Shown piece by piece: positions 7,428 to 14,956 of a DNA stretch of 21,357 nt. Position 1 is the first letter of the stretch; each line of letters begins with the position of its first letter. This stretch comes from Clostridia bacterium (GTDB lineage Bacteria > Bacillota_A > Clostridia > Oscillospirales > CAG-272), in the NCBI GenBank assembly GCA_017936125.1, contig JAGBGE010000012.1:1-21357 (forward strand), read 5' to 3'. The notes below the pieces were generated by a model. That model searched no databases, was not told the DNA's origin, and saw only the letters and a program-made list of their open reading frames with translations. The position numbers and the translations under genes were made by a program.

Positions 7428-8708
7428 ATGCTTTCTCAACTTACCAAAAATACATACGACGCAATACTGAAATCCGAGCTTCAGCTCGCAATGGGCTGTA
7501 CCGAGCCTATCGCGATAGCCTATGCGGCGGCAATCCTCGGTGATGCGCTCGGCAGCGTGCCGTCGAGAATTTCTGCGAGCTTCAGCGGCAATATAATAAA
7601 GAATGTCAAGAGCGTTATAGTACCTGCAACGGGCGGCAGACACGGAATAGAGGCGGCGATTGCCGCAGGACTTGTTTCGGCAAGACCTGACAAGCGACTT
7701 GAGGTGCTGACCGTACTGACCGAGAATGACGAGGCGAAAATCGATCTTATCCTCTCCGAGTGCGAGATTAAAATAGACAAGCTGAGTACCGGCTGTACCT
7801 TCGAGCTGCTGCTCGTAGGTGACTCGGGCGAAAATAGCGCTACCGTCAGAATAAGCGGCGCGCACACCAACGTCACTAAGGTAACGAGAAACGACGAGGA
7901 TATAACTGACAAGTACGCCTCCCCTACCCCAATCACCAAAGACGGTGACCTGCTCGATATGTCACTGCTCTCGGTAGAGTCAATTATTGAATATGCCGAC
8001 ACGGCAGACCTAGCCGAAGTAAAGCCCTATCTGCTTCGCCAGGTGGAGATGAATATGGCTATTGCCAGGGAAGGTATCTCGGGCGAATGGGGCGCGAAAA
8101 TAGGCAAAATTATGCTCTCGCTGGGCGACGACGTAGCAAGACGCGCGCGTGCCTACGCCGCGGCAGGCTCTGACGCGAGAATGAGCGGCTGTGAGAAGCC
8201 TGTATGCATCATTTCGGGTAGCGGAAATCAAGGAATTACCGCGTCCGTACCCGTGGCTGTCTATGCCGAAGAAATGAAAAAGAGCGAGAACGAGCTGCTC
8301 CGCGCGCTCGTTGTGTCCGACCTCATTACAGTACATCAAAAGACAGGCATCGGTACTCTCTCCGCATATTGCGGCGCGATAAGCGCAGGCGTTGGCGCAG
8401 GCGCAGGTATATGCTATCTGCACGGCGGAAAATACCGCGAGGTCGCGCATACTATCGTCAATGCGGTAGCTATTCTTTCGGGTACGATCTGCGACGGCGC
8501 GAAGCCGTCCTGCGCTGCAAAAATCGCTATGGCGGTCGAGGCAGGCATTATGGGATTTGAGATGTGGCGCGCAGGCAGTCAGTTCATCGGAGGCGACGGC
8601 ATCGTTGAAAAGGGTGTCGAGAACACCATCAAGAACATCGGCAGACTTGCAAAAGAGGGTATGAGCGATACAGACCGAGAGATTATCGAGATTATGCTTG
8701 GGATATAA
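7428..8708 (+). CDS. cyuA: L-cysteine desulfidase family protein (UPF0597)
   Basis: 426 residues, the usual family length, from ATG 7428 with GGAAAGG 10 bases upstream. The protein matches the UPF0597/CdsB-like family throughout: MGCTEPIAIAYAAA near the N-terminus, VPATGGRHG (65-73), a central SGSGNQGITASVP (263-275), then YCGAISAGVGAGAG and ICDGAKPSCA. Conserved cysteines at 24, 315, 355 and 362 correspond to the ligands expected for an oxygen-labile 4Fe-4S cluster. Family members split L-cysteine into sulfide, ammonia and pyruvate in anaerobes; some members may act on other amino acids, so the substrate is inferred from the family. Monocistronic, with its own promoter and a downstream hairpin. 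Confidence 0.88.
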   Translation: MLSQLTKNTYDAILKSELQLAMGCTEPIAIAYAAAILGDALGSVPSRISASFSGNIIKNVKSVIVPATGGRHGIEAAIAAGLVSARPDKRLEVLTVLTENDEAKIDLILSECEIKIDKLSTGCTFELLLVGDSGENSATVRISGAHTNVTKVTRNDEDITDKYASPTPITKDGDLLDMSLLSVESIIEYADTADLAEVKPYLLRQVEMNMAIAREGISGEWGAKIGKIMLSLGDDVARRARAYAAAGSDARMSGCEKPVCIISGSGNQGITASVPVAVYAEEMKKSENELLRALVVSDLITVHQKTGIGTLSAYCGAISAGVGAGAGICYLHGGKYREVAHTIVNAVAILSGTICDGAKPSCAAKIAMAVEAGIMGFEMWRAGSQFIGGDGIVEKGVENTIKNIGRLAKEGMSDTDREIIEIMLGI

Positions 8709-8748
8709 TACCTTCTCTCTTTAACCTGTGATTTAATAATATTTTCAA

Positions 8749-8802
8749 AAGATGCTATACGTCTTTTCCTACGAGGAATTAAGAGGTATAGCATCTTAAT
8801 TT
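8749..8802 (+). terminator. Hairpin terminator after the cyuA-like gene
   Basis: Arms AAGATGCTATAC (8749-8760) and GTATAGCATCTT (8786-8797) with a 25-base loop that can itself fold (CCT/AGG core), then AATTTTTATT. Confidence 0.75.
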
Positions 8803-8848
8803 TTATTATGTGTTACTTACAGTTCGTTTTATGTACTTTGGGTTCGTT

Positions 8849-8880
8849 CTAATTTTATAATTTTCATTTTATAATATTAG
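8849..8880. promoter_or_regulatory. Promoter region with inverted repeat, candidate operator
   Basis: CTAATTTTATAA (8849-8860) and TTATAATATTAG (8869-8880) are inverted copies with one mismatch in 12, separated by 8 bases. Two TATAAT boxes (8856-8861 and 8870-8875) lie within them. GTTCGTT occurs at 8822 and 8842, exactly 20 bases apart. No clear -35 at 17 bases. Probably the control region of the XRE gene, possibly self-bound. Confidence 0.5.
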
Positions 8881-8916
8881 TATGGAAATAGGACTGATAG
8901 TACGGGAGACGCGAAG

Positions 8917-9252
8917 ATGGATAAATTTAATATGGGTTATAGAATAAAAGAGGCTCGCAAAAATCAAAAGTTAACTCAAGAGCAATTGGCTGAGCGTTTG
9001 GATATAAGCGTTGAATTTGTCGGACAAATAGAACGTGGACTTAAATTACCGAGCATGCAGGTATTCGTCAAGCTTATAGAAGCCTTGAACGTATCTGCTG
9101 ATTATCTGCTGCGCGACTCCGTTTCGACAGGCGAGCTTTTTGGAGAAAATGCAATAGGCCGTAAGATTGAAAAATTAAAGCCCAATCAACGAATCGCACT
9201 GGAAGCTCTAATCGACACATATATAGATACATATGTAAAAATACAAAAATAA
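8917..9252 (+). CDS. XRE-family HTH transcriptional regulator
   Basis: 111 residues from ATG 8917, with GGGAG 8 bases upstream. Residues 7-63 form a Cro/CI-type helix-turn-helix: RIKEARKNQKLTQEQLAE for helices 1-2, then VEFVGQIERGLKLPS, where helix 3 contacts DNA, and a final helix ending ALNVSADYLL. The remaining 45 residues form a helical tail (KLKPNQRIALEALIDTY) probably used for dimerisation. The gene is AT-rich compared with its neighbours and is followed 15 bases later by a small AbrB-like gene, so the two form an operon. It may be an acquired regulatory unit. Targets are unknown, but the inverted repeat in its own promoter is a candidate. Confidence 0.88.
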   Translation: MDKFNMGYRIKEARKNQKLTQEQLAERLDISVEFVGQIERGLKLPSMQVFVKLIEALNVSADYLLRDSVSTGELFGENAIGRKIEKLKPNQRIALEALIDTYIDTYVKIQK

Positions 9253-9267
9253 GCGAGGACGTTTTCG

Positions 9268-9447
9268 ATGAAAATTAAAATTTGCAGACAAATTGATAAG
9301 CTCGGTAGATTAGTAATACCCGCTGATTTGCGCAAGCAATACGGATTAAAGCTTGGGGACAAGGTATGGTTTACCGCATATGATAACGGTATACTTATTC
9401 ATTCGGAAAATTACATTTACAACAGTGAAAATAACAAAGAAAAATAA
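9268..9447 (+). CDS. Small AbrB/SpoVT-type DNA-binding protein
   Basis: 59 residues from ATG 9268, with GAGG 9 bases upstream. The swapped-hairpin AbrB fold is readable: RQIDKLGRLVIPADLRK (residues 7-23) then LKLGDKVWF and a final strand GILIHS. The LGRLVIP core is diagnostic of the SpoVT-AbrB domain, seen both in transition-state regulators and in MazE-like antitoxins. There is no toxin gene beside it; the only partner is the XRE gene 15 bases upstream. It ends with a charged, Asn-rich tail. A regulator working with the XRE protein is the simplest reading. It would be missed by annotation that ignores proteins below 60 residues. Confidence 0.85.
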   Translation: MKIKICRQIDKLGRLVIPADLRKQYGLKLGDKVWFTAYDNGILIHSENYIYNSENNKEK

Positions 9448-9456
9448 TAAAGCTTT

Positions 9457-9508
9457 CAAACAAATTAAAGGTAGAGGGACTAACAATTCACCTCTACCTT
9501 TTCGTTTG
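9457..9508. terminator. Bidirectional terminator between the AbrB-like and MATE genes
   Basis: Arms AAAGGTAGAGG (9467-9477) and CCTCTACCTTT (9491-9501), flanked by a further CAAAC/GTTTG pair, with T-rich sequence on both sides. Confidence 0.85.
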
Positions 9509-9539
9509 ATTTTGTCTAAATGAATCTATCTTTTTGTTT

Positions 9540-10882
9540 TTAGTAATTATACTGCTTGCGCTTGGCGACGAGGAATGCCGCCGTGACCGCGAAGGAGAGT
9601 GCTTCGGCTACGATTATCGAAAACCATACGCCGTCAAGCGGTACGCCAAAGAGCATTGGCAATAGGATAACCGTCGAGGTCTGGAACACGAGCGTTCTGA
9701 GGAATGAAATTATCGCTGAAACTGCGCCGTTGTTAAGCGCTGTGAAGAATGACGAGCCGAAGATGTTGAAGCCGGCGAAAGATAAGAAAATGCGTAGATG
9801 ATAAATCCGCGAAGCGTCATCAGATAAAGCTCCTCGTCGTAGCCGACAAACAGCTTGCAAAGCGGAACGGACAAAAGCACCGCGACGAAAAGCATCGCTG
9901 CGCCTACCGAAAGCATAAGATTTATGCTCTTCTTGCGCAGGCTCTTCAGCTCATCGGTATTACCCGCACCGTAGTGATAGCTTACGATAGGTGAAGCGCC
10001 GATTACAAAGCCGATAAATACCGCCACGAACACGAAGGAAACGTACATTATCGAGCCGTATGCGGCAAGTCCGTTATTGCCCGCAAAGCGAAGAAGCTGG
10101 TAGTTATAGAGAATGGTGACGACCGATGCTGAAATATTGCTCATCAGCTCCGACGAGCCGTTGTAGCAGGTCTGAAGCAGCACTCGCCAATAGGCGCGTG
10201 TTTTAGTGAAGCGCAGAGTTGACGTATTCTTGCTCGCGAAGTATATCACGGGAATTATACCGCCGACGAATTGACTTATTGCCGTAGCGGCTGCCGCACC
10301 GACGAGTCCCCACTCTAGCACTGCGATAAAGAGAGCGTCGAGCACCATATTGGTCACTCCCGCAGCAACCGTTACGGCAAGGCCGAGCTTAGGCTTTTCG
10401 GCAGTTACGAAGAAGTTCTGGAAGCTGTTTTGGAGCATAAATAACGGAAGTGACAGGAGAACTATACTAGCATAGATTACGGCATCCTCAAGCATCTCTC
10501 CCTCTGCTCCGAGAAGAATGGAAACGGGGCGCGCGAGCGCAATTCCCGTCGCTGCAAGAATAGTGCCTATCACCGCGGTCGATATTATTATGAACGTGAA
10601 ATACTCACGCGCTCTCTGCTTCTCGCCCATACCAAAGGTTTTCGCCACTATTGCCGTGCCGCCCGTGCCGAGCATAAAGCCAAAGCCGCCGAGTATCATT
10701 ATGAGAGGATAAACGAGGTTTATTGCCGCAAAGGGCGTTTTGCCAACGAAGTTGGAAACGAAAAGTCCGTCAACCACACCGTAAATCGACGTAAATATCA
10801 TCATTACGACAGACGGAATGACGAAGCGAATAAGCTTGCCGTAGCTGAAATGGTCGGAAAGCTGAATTGGCTCTTTTTTCAC
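9540..10882 (-). pseudogene. MATE-family multidrug efflux transporter, broken by one frameshift
   Basis: Reading leftward, frame is kept from GTG 10882 (AGAGGAG 7 bases upstream; an ATG at 10903 is less well placed) to about position 9790. It then breaks, and the correct protein continues in another frame to the stop at 9540. Part one ends in GFIIYAFS; part two resumes at LSFAGFNIFGSSFFTALNN, which is the continuous MATE pattern. Between the codons for Ala and for Ala-Gly there are 14 bases where 15 are expected, so one base is missing. Repaired, the protein would have 447 residues and 12 membrane helices, the normal length for a Na+- or H+-coupled drug exporter. The short stretch TTTTC at the site could be a real deletion or a sequencing error. 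Its promoter is intact. Confidence 0.85.
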
Positions 10883-10913
10883 GTTTTTTCTCCTCTCTCT
10901 CATTTTCCAAAGT

Positions 10914-10942
10914 ATTTTAACACATATAATTTATAATGTCAA
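10914..10942 (-). promoter_or_regulatory. Sigma-A-type promoter for the MATE gene
   Basis: On the minus strand TTGACA (10942-10937), 17 bases, TAAAAT (10919-10914), about 31 bases before the GTG start. Confidence 0.85.
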
Positions 10943-11006
10943 CGGCTCTCGAAAATATTTACTAAAAGAGGAAAAAAAGATTTTTAATTTTTGTATATTT
11001 TAGGGA

Positions 11007-11035
11007 TTGACTTTCTACTCGTTAAGTGATAAAAT
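11007..11035 (+). promoter_or_regulatory. Antiporter promoter with embedded operator-like sequence
   Basis: TTGACT (11007-11012), 17 bases, TAAAAT (11030-11035). The spacer is filled by TCTACTCGTTAAGTGA (11014-11029), an exact reverse-complement copy of 19295-19310 beside the S24 repressor gene. Confidence 0.8.
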
Positions 11036-11073
11036 ATTTAACTGTTAATAAAATTTGAAAGAAGACTGTAAAA

Positions 11074-12417
11074 ATGCAAGCACTACTGTGTTTATCAATC
11101 TCACTTATCGCAGGACTCCTGCTCTCACGTGTGGCAAAACTGCTGAAGCTCCCTGCCGTAACCGCGTATCTCGTAGCGGGAATTCTCGTCGGCCCGTATC
11201 TGCTCGGCTCACTCGGCATTGGCGGAATCGGATTCGTCAGTATGGAAGAAGTAAAATCCTACTCCATTATCTCTGACGTGGCTCTCGGCTTCATCGCTTT
11301 CTCGATAGGCAACGAGTTCCGTCTTGAACAGCTCAAAAAGATTGGCCGCCAGGCTACGATTATCGGTATATTGCAGGCGGTTATTACCACCGCAGTGGTT
11401 GACGTTGCTCTCATACTTATGCATCTTGCTATGCCCAAGGTTCTACCTCTTGAAGCGGCAATAGTCCTTGGCGCTATCGCGGCTGCTACCGCACCTGCGG
11501 CGACGCTTATGGTTGTCAAGCAGTATAAGGCAAAGGGCCCTGTGACCGATATTCTGCTACCCGTCGTTGCGCTCGACGATGCGGTTGGACTCGTGCTTTT
11601 CGCCATCTCATTTGGCATTGCAAGAGCTATGCACGCAGGTACGGTAAACATCGTTTCGGTTATTCTTGAGCCTGTGCTTGAGGTTGTGCTCTCGCTGCTG
11701 CTCGGTGCGCTTATGGGCGTGCTCTTCCATATCTGCGAGAGATTCTTCCATTCGCGCTCAAAAAGACTTTCGGTGTCTATCGCATTCGTGCTTATGACGA
11801 TTGCGCTCTCGAAGCTCACCTTCACAGTCGGCGATGTACATATCGCATTCTCTTCCCTGCTCACCTGTATGATGCTTGGAACTATCTTCTGCAACATATG
11901 CGACTTCTCCGAGGAGCTTATGGAGAGAGTCGACCGCTGGACCGCACCGCTTTTCGTTCTCTTCTTCGTGCTTTCGGGCGCGGAGCTGGAGCTCTCGGTA
12001 TTCACTAATCTCCTTATGGTGCTTATCGGCGTGGTTTATATCCTTTCGCGCTCGATTGGTAAATATAGCGGCGCGTTTATCAGCGCGAAAATCGCAGGCT
12101 CTGACGACAAGATTGTCAAGTATCTCGGCATCACGCTCTTGCCCCAGGCGGGCGTTGCGCTCGGTATGGCTATGAAGGCGAAGGAGTTTGGCGAAATCGG
12201 CGAGATGGTTGCGACAATCACCCTCTTCGCAGTGCTGATCTACGAGCTGGTCGGCCCGATGATGACGAAGATGGCGCTCCTCAAGGCAGGCGACATCAAT
12301 CCCGAGGAGAGAGTCAGCGCCCGTCACGAGCACATCGAAAATATGCCCGAGCATAAGAAGGAACGACACTTCAAGCGTCAGGCGTTCAAGGAACAGCTCA
12401 AAAATAGAAATAAATAA
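11074..12417 (+). CDS. Cation:proton antiporter (CPA2/KefB-like)
   Basis: 447 residues from ATG 11074; the upstream AAAGAAG is a weak ribosome site. About 12 membrane helices cover residues 1-395. The N-terminus LSRVAKLLKLPAVTAYLVAGILVGP is typical of the sodium/hydrogen exchanger domain (helices 1-2). A helix with VALDDAVGLVLF (165-176) holds the paired aspartates expected at the ion site of CPA-type exchangers. The last 50 residues are a highly charged cytoplasmic tail (HEHIENMPEHKKERHFKRQ). No TrkA-N or TrkA-C domain follows, unlike KefB/KefC. Expected role: exchange of Na+ or K+ for H+. Its promoter spacer carries a copy of the motif found around the S24 repressor gene at 19.3 kb, which suggests repression by that protein. 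Confidence 0.88.
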   Translation: MQALLCLSISLIAGLLLSRVAKLLKLPAVTAYLVAGILVGPYLLGSLGIGGIGFVSMEEVKSYSIISDVALGFIAFSIGNEFRLEQLKKIGRQATIIGILQAVITTAVVDVALILMHLAMPKVLPLEAAIVLGAIAAATAPAATLMVVKQYKAKGPVTDILLPVVALDDAVGLVLFAISFGIARAMHAGTVNIVSVILEPVLEVVLSLLLGALMGVLFHICERFFHSRSKRLSVSIAFVLMTIALSKLTFTVGDVHIAFSSLLTCMMLGTIFCNICDFSEELMERVDRWTAPLFVLFFVLSGAELELSVFTNLLMVLIGVVYILSRSIGKYSGAFISAKIAGSDDKIVKYLGITLLPQAGVALGMAMKAKEFGEIGEMVATITLFAVLIYELVGPMMTKMALLKAGDINPEERVSARHEHIENMPEHKKERHFKRQAFKEQLKNRNK

Positions 12418-12456
12418 AAAAATACCGATTGATACGAGCTATCAATCGGTATTTTT
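12415..12456. terminator. Bidirectional terminator between antiporter and small membrane protein genes
   Basis: Perfect arms AATACCGATTGATA (12421-12434) and TATCAATCGGTATT (12440-12453), with A-run before and T-run after, serving both convergent genes. Confidence 0.92.
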
Positions 12457-12459
12457 TCA

Positions 12460-12864
12460 TTAAGGAAGCAGATCAACGATAAGCGCTATCGCGAAATACG
12501 CTACTGCGAGAACACCGGGAACTGTGATGTTCGAGAAGCTGAAGAGCATATCCATGCTGAGATAAAGCGCAGGATACACGAGTATACGGTAGCCCCATCT
12601 CGTCTTGCCGCGAAGCAGACAGCCGATGAGCGAGAACGCAGGAATCGACATTGCCGCAAAGGCAAGCCAGGGATACTTGGAAAATGCGCCGAGCACCACG
12701 AGCATCATAGTATAGGTGAGCGAGGGCGCGTAGGAGTATAGGAACTCAACCTGGGAGCTGGAAACTAGCGGCTCAAGATAGCCCATACTAGCCAAAAGAA
12801 CGAGAACTGTACAGAGATGTGCAAGGACTAAAAACGTCTGGAGAATTATTCTTATTTTTTTCAT
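12460..12864 (-). CDS. Small membrane protein of unknown function
   Basis: 134 residues from ATG 12864, with AGAGGT about 7 bases upstream. I do not recognise the family. Four hydrophobic segments are visible at about 7-27, 48-62, 65-85 and 112-131, with a basic N-terminus (MKKIR) and a short basic loop RGKTRWGYR near residue 90. There are no charged residues inside the helices that would suggest transport chemistry, and no enzyme motif. It lies 39 bases downstream of the aldo/keto reductase on the same strand with no terminator between, so the two are probably one transcript; a functional link is only suggested by this. Confidence 0.7.
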   Translation of the reverse strand: MKKIRIILQTFLVLAHLCTVLVLLASMGYLEPLVSSSQVEFLYSYAPSLTYTMMLVVLGAFSKYPWLAFAAMSIPAFSLIGCLLRGKTRWGYRILVYPALYLSMDMLFSFSNITVPGVLAVAYFAIALIVDLLP

Positions 12865-12903
12865 AATATGTACCTCTTTTTTGTTGTTTTTGAGAATAAT
12901 AGT

Positions 12904-14088
12904 TTACTTTTTAGCCTTTTTCGCCGCTTCCGCGCGCTCGGCGCATATCGCGCGCCATGACGGAATTTTCTCGAGCATTTTCGTAAGGTTGATAAGCGTC
13001 AGAGGAATATCAATGTTCTGCGGACAAGCCTTCACGCATCTGCCGCAGGCTATGCAGGCAGAGGGGCGCTTGTTCTCGGGCAGGACCTCAACCTTATATG
13101 CGCTGAGCACAGCGGGGTCGTAGGCAAGGTCGTTGTAAATCTCGAGGAGTGCGGGAATATCAAGCTCCATAGGACAGCCCTTGATACAGTAGCGGCAGGC
13201 GGTGCAAGGCACGGAGTTTTTGAGTCCGTCTGCGATTTTGTAGAGCGTCTTAACCTCGTCACAGGACAGAGGCAGGTCGGTCGAGAAGGTTTTGATATTA
13301 TCCTCAAGCTGCTCCATAGTTGACATTCCGCTGAGGATTACGCCCATATTAGAGAGCGTCATCAGATAGCGGAAGCACCAGGACGCGAGGCTCTCGTCGG
13401 GACGCAGCGAGCGAAGCTCTTCCTTTGCGCCGTCGGGGAGCTTATTGACGAGCTTACCGCCACGCACAGGCTCCATTACCCATACGGGAATATGCCATTT
13501 TTCGAGAAGCTCGCATTTTTCCTTTGCACGCTGGAGAGTCCAGTCAAGGTAATTGAGCTGCACCTGGCAGAACTCCATATGTTCGCCTACGGCATCGAGA
13601 AACTCCGCAATATTCTCGGGCGAGCCGTGAGTCGAGAAGCCGAGATGCTTGATTCTGCCAAGCCTCTTTTGCTCGAGGAAATAGTCGAGAACGCCAAGCT
13701 CACGGTCAAGATAGACGTCAATTGAGGTCTCGCAGACGTTGTGAAGCAGGTAGAAATCGAAATACTCTACCCCGCACTTCCCTAGCTGCTCCTCGAAGAT
13801 GGGCGCAGGGTTATAGTCGGGCAAAACCTGGTGGCCCGGGTATTTGGTCGCGAGGTAGTAGCTCTCGCGAGGATATTTCGCGAGAATCTTGCCCACGACG
13901 ATCTCCGAATTGCCGCCGTGATAGGGGTATGCGGTATCAAAATAATTGACTCCCGCCTCGATAGCGCGGTCAATCATACGCTCCGCCTCTGCATAGTCAA
14001 TCTCGTCAGCCGACGAGAGCGTCGGCAGTCGCATCGCGCCGAAACCGAGCATCGAGAGCTTCTTGCCCTGGAAATCTACGTACTTCAT
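12904..14088 (-). CDS. Aldo/keto reductase with C-terminal 2x[4Fe-4S] domain
   Basis: 394 residues from ATG 14088, with AGGAG 7 bases upstream. The N-terminal TIM barrel (1-275) opens with GFGAMRLP and carries the catalytic tetrad Asp51, Tyr56 (DTAYPYHG), Lys82 (ATKYPGH) and His116 (LLHN). Residues 290-362 form a ferredoxin-like module with eight cysteines in two clusters: 295, 298, 301, 305 and 345, 348, 351, 355. This fused form is common in anaerobes, where the clusters are thought to carry electrons to or from the NAD(P)-linked active site. The natural substrate is not predictable. It has a consensus promoter of its own, whose -35 lies just past the upstream XRE gene. Confidence 0.92.
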   Translation of the reverse strand: MKYVDFQGKKLSMLGFGAMRLPTLSSADEIDYAEAERMIDRAIEAGVNYFDTAYPYHGGNSEIVVGKILAKYPRESYYLATKYPGHQVLPDYNPAPIFEEQLGKCGVEYFDFYLLHNVCETSIDVYLDRELGVLDYFLEQKRLGRIKHLGFSTHGSPENIAEFLDAVGEHMEFCQVQLNYLDWTLQRAKEKCELLEKWHIPVWVMEPVRGGKLVNKLPDGAKEELRSLRPDESLASWCFRYLMTLSNMGVILSGMSTMEQLEDNIKTFSTDLPLSCDEVKTLYKIADGLKNSVPCTACRYCIKGCPMELDIPALLEIYNDLAYDPAVLSAYKVEVLPENKRPSACIACGRCVKACPQNIDIPLTLINLTKMLEKIPSWRAICAERAEAAKKAKK

Positions 14089-14118
14089 ATTTCTTCTCCT
14101 AATTTTTTCATTATCTTT

Positions 14119-14147
14119 ATTATACTGGAAAATAGGTGATATGTCAA
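14119..14147 (-). promoter_or_regulatory. Consensus sigma-A promoter for the aldo/keto reductase
   Basis: On the minus strand TTGACA (14147-14142), 17 bases, TATAAT (14124-14119): a perfect consensus, 31 bases before the ATG. Confidence 0.92.
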
Positions 14148-14151
14148 TATC

Positions 14152-14397
14152 TCATTTATTTCCATTTTGAAAAAGCGGAGTACGAAGCAAATCGGTGGGT
14201 GAGATTCCAAAATGATAATACAGCCTGAAAAGAATTAGGCAGGATATTTTTGGTGGGAAATCCCCCTTCTCTATTCTCGATAGGCTTTTGATTCCAATAT
14301 GAAGCATACGAGCCATCTCGGTCTTTGTCAAATTGTTCTTTTCTCTTAGAAATTTGATATTTTTGCAAAGTATTGATAATTTGTTTTCCGTACTCAT
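14152..14397 (-). CDS. Small XRE-family HTH regulator (leftward)
   Basis: 81 residues from ATG 14397, chosen because GAGGAG lies 9 bases upstream; a TTG at 14406 is too close to that site. Almost the whole protein is one Cro/CI-type helix-turn-helix: NIKFLREKNNLTKTEMARML for helices 1-2, IGIKSLSRIEKG for the recognition helix, and a closing helix ending HFGISPTDLL. There is no second domain. It faces a second XRE gene across 158 bases that hold both promoters and three phased copies of a repeat, an arrangement like the CI/Cro switch of phages. AT-rich relative to neighbours. Confidence 0.85.
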   Translation of the reverse strand: MSTENKLSILCKNIKFLREKNNLTKTEMARMLHIGIKSLSRIEKGDFPPKISCLILFRLYYHFGISPTDLLRTPLFQNGNK

Positions 14398-14417
14398 TTT
14401 ACACAACTCCTCATTTT

Positions 14418-14490
14418 TAGTTCATAAAAGAACTATTCATTTTTAATTATAGTTCATTTGTCGAATATTTTCAAGCGTTTTTAGTTCATT
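14418..14490. promoter_or_regulatory. Three AGTTCAT repeats phased at 32 bp, candidate operators
   Basis: AGTTCAT begins at 14419, 14451 and 14483, exactly 32 bases apart (about three helical turns). The first copy is part of an 18-bp palindrome, TAGTTCATAAAAGAACTA (14418-14435). The second touches the -10 of the leftward promoter; the third lies just before the rightward -10. Confidence 0.65.
14446..14474 (-). promoter_or_regulatory. Sigma-A promoter for the leftward XRE gene
   Basis: On the minus strand TTGAAA (14474-14469), 17 bases, TATAAT (14451-14446). Confidence 0.8.
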
Positions 14491-14492
14491 TA

Positions 14493-14501
14493 TGATATAA
14501 T
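14493..14501 (+). promoter_or_regulatory. Extended -10 promoter for the rightward XRE gene
   Basis: TGATATAAT (14493-14501) is a full extended -10 (TGnTATAAT). No good -35 is present at 17 bases. Confidence 0.65.
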
Positions 14502-14555
14502 CCACATGTTGCACAAAAAATATGAGGTCATTAACTAACAAATAAGGGGATTTTT

Positions 14556-14774
14556 ATGATTTTTTACCAAAGACTTAGAGATTTAAGAGAAGACAGCGAC
14601 AAGAATCAAGCAGAAATTGCCAAAATAATTGGAACAACTCAATCATATTACGCTCAATATGAAAGTGGAAAAAGAAATATTCCCTTTGAAAGAGTAATCA
14701 TTCTTGCCAGATATTACAATGTCAGTCTTGACTACATTGCAGGATTTATAGACACACCAAAGAAGTTACAATGA
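14556..14774 (+). CDS. Small XRE-family HTH regulator (rightward)
   Basis: 72 residues from ATG 14556, with AAGGGGA 5 bases upstream. A single Cro/CI-type helix-turn-helix: YQRLRDLREDSDKNQAEIAK, then GTTQSYYAQYESGKRNIPFE with the recognition helix around Gln-Ser-Tyr-Tyr, and a last helix ending NVSLDYIAGF. No effector domain. It is AT-rich and divergent from the other small XRE gene; the pair probably regulates one another through the repeats between them. Two hairpins follow the stop. There are no integrase or other phage genes close by, so a prophage remnant is only a guess. Confidence 0.87.
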   Translation: MIFYQRLRDLREDSDKNQAEIAKIIGTTQSYYAQYESGKRNIPFERVIILARYYNVSLDYIAGFIDTPKKLQ

Positions 14775-14792
14775 GATGCAAGGCACATTGAA

Positions 14793-14818
14793 AGCCTTCT
14801 CCAAGATAGGAGAAGGCT
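14793..14818. terminator. First of two tandem hairpins after the rightward XRE gene
   Basis: Perfect 10-bp arms AGCCTTCTCC (14793-14802) and GGAGAAGGCT (14809-14818) with a 6-base loop. No T-run follows on the plus strand, so termination by this hairpin alone is doubtful. Confidence 0.5.
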
Positions 14819-14826
14819 AAAAGAAT

Positions 14827-14864
14827 GAGCCGTGGATTTTTTCCACGGCTCTTGTTGCGTTTAT
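14827..14864 (+). terminator. Second hairpin, probable terminator of the rightward XRE gene
   Basis: Perfect 10-bp arms GAGCCGTGGA (14827-14836) and TCCACGGCTC (14842-14851), a T loop, then TTGTTGCGTTTATTT. It could also stop leftward groEL transcripts. Confidence 0.65.
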
Positions 14865-14913
14865 TTGATTCTTTTGGGGTCGCTTTTTGGATTTTTAGGA
14901 GAAATTCTCGTTC

Positions 14914-14956
14914 TTCGCCCCGAAGCAATATTTATATATTGCGAGCATTGGGCGAA
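14914..14956. other. Nested inverted repeat between groEL and the XRE gene
   Basis: Outer arms TTCGCCC (14914-14920) and GGGCGAA (14950-14956) enclose inner arms GCAATAT (14925-14931) and ATATTGC (14936-14942). A T-run is absent on either strand. It lies just past the groEL stop and could protect or process the leftward mRNA; nothing else is recognised in 14865-14990. Confidence 0.4.

Noticed and set aside
9268..9447. MazEF-type toxin-antitoxin locus based on the AbrB-like protein
   Set aside because: No toxin-sized gene follows; a terminator comes 10 bases later and the next gene is a convergent transporter.
11259..12369. Two long minus-strand open frames opposite the antiporter gene
   Set aside because: Low-complexity Ser/Thr/Ile-rich or His/Asp-rich products, overlapping a clear 12-helix transporter on the plus strand.
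14152..14774. Prophage or integrative element at the divergent XRE pair
   Set aside because: No integrase, terminase, att-like direct repeats or tRNA are visible nearby; only the CI/Cro-like layout and AT-rich base composition point that way.
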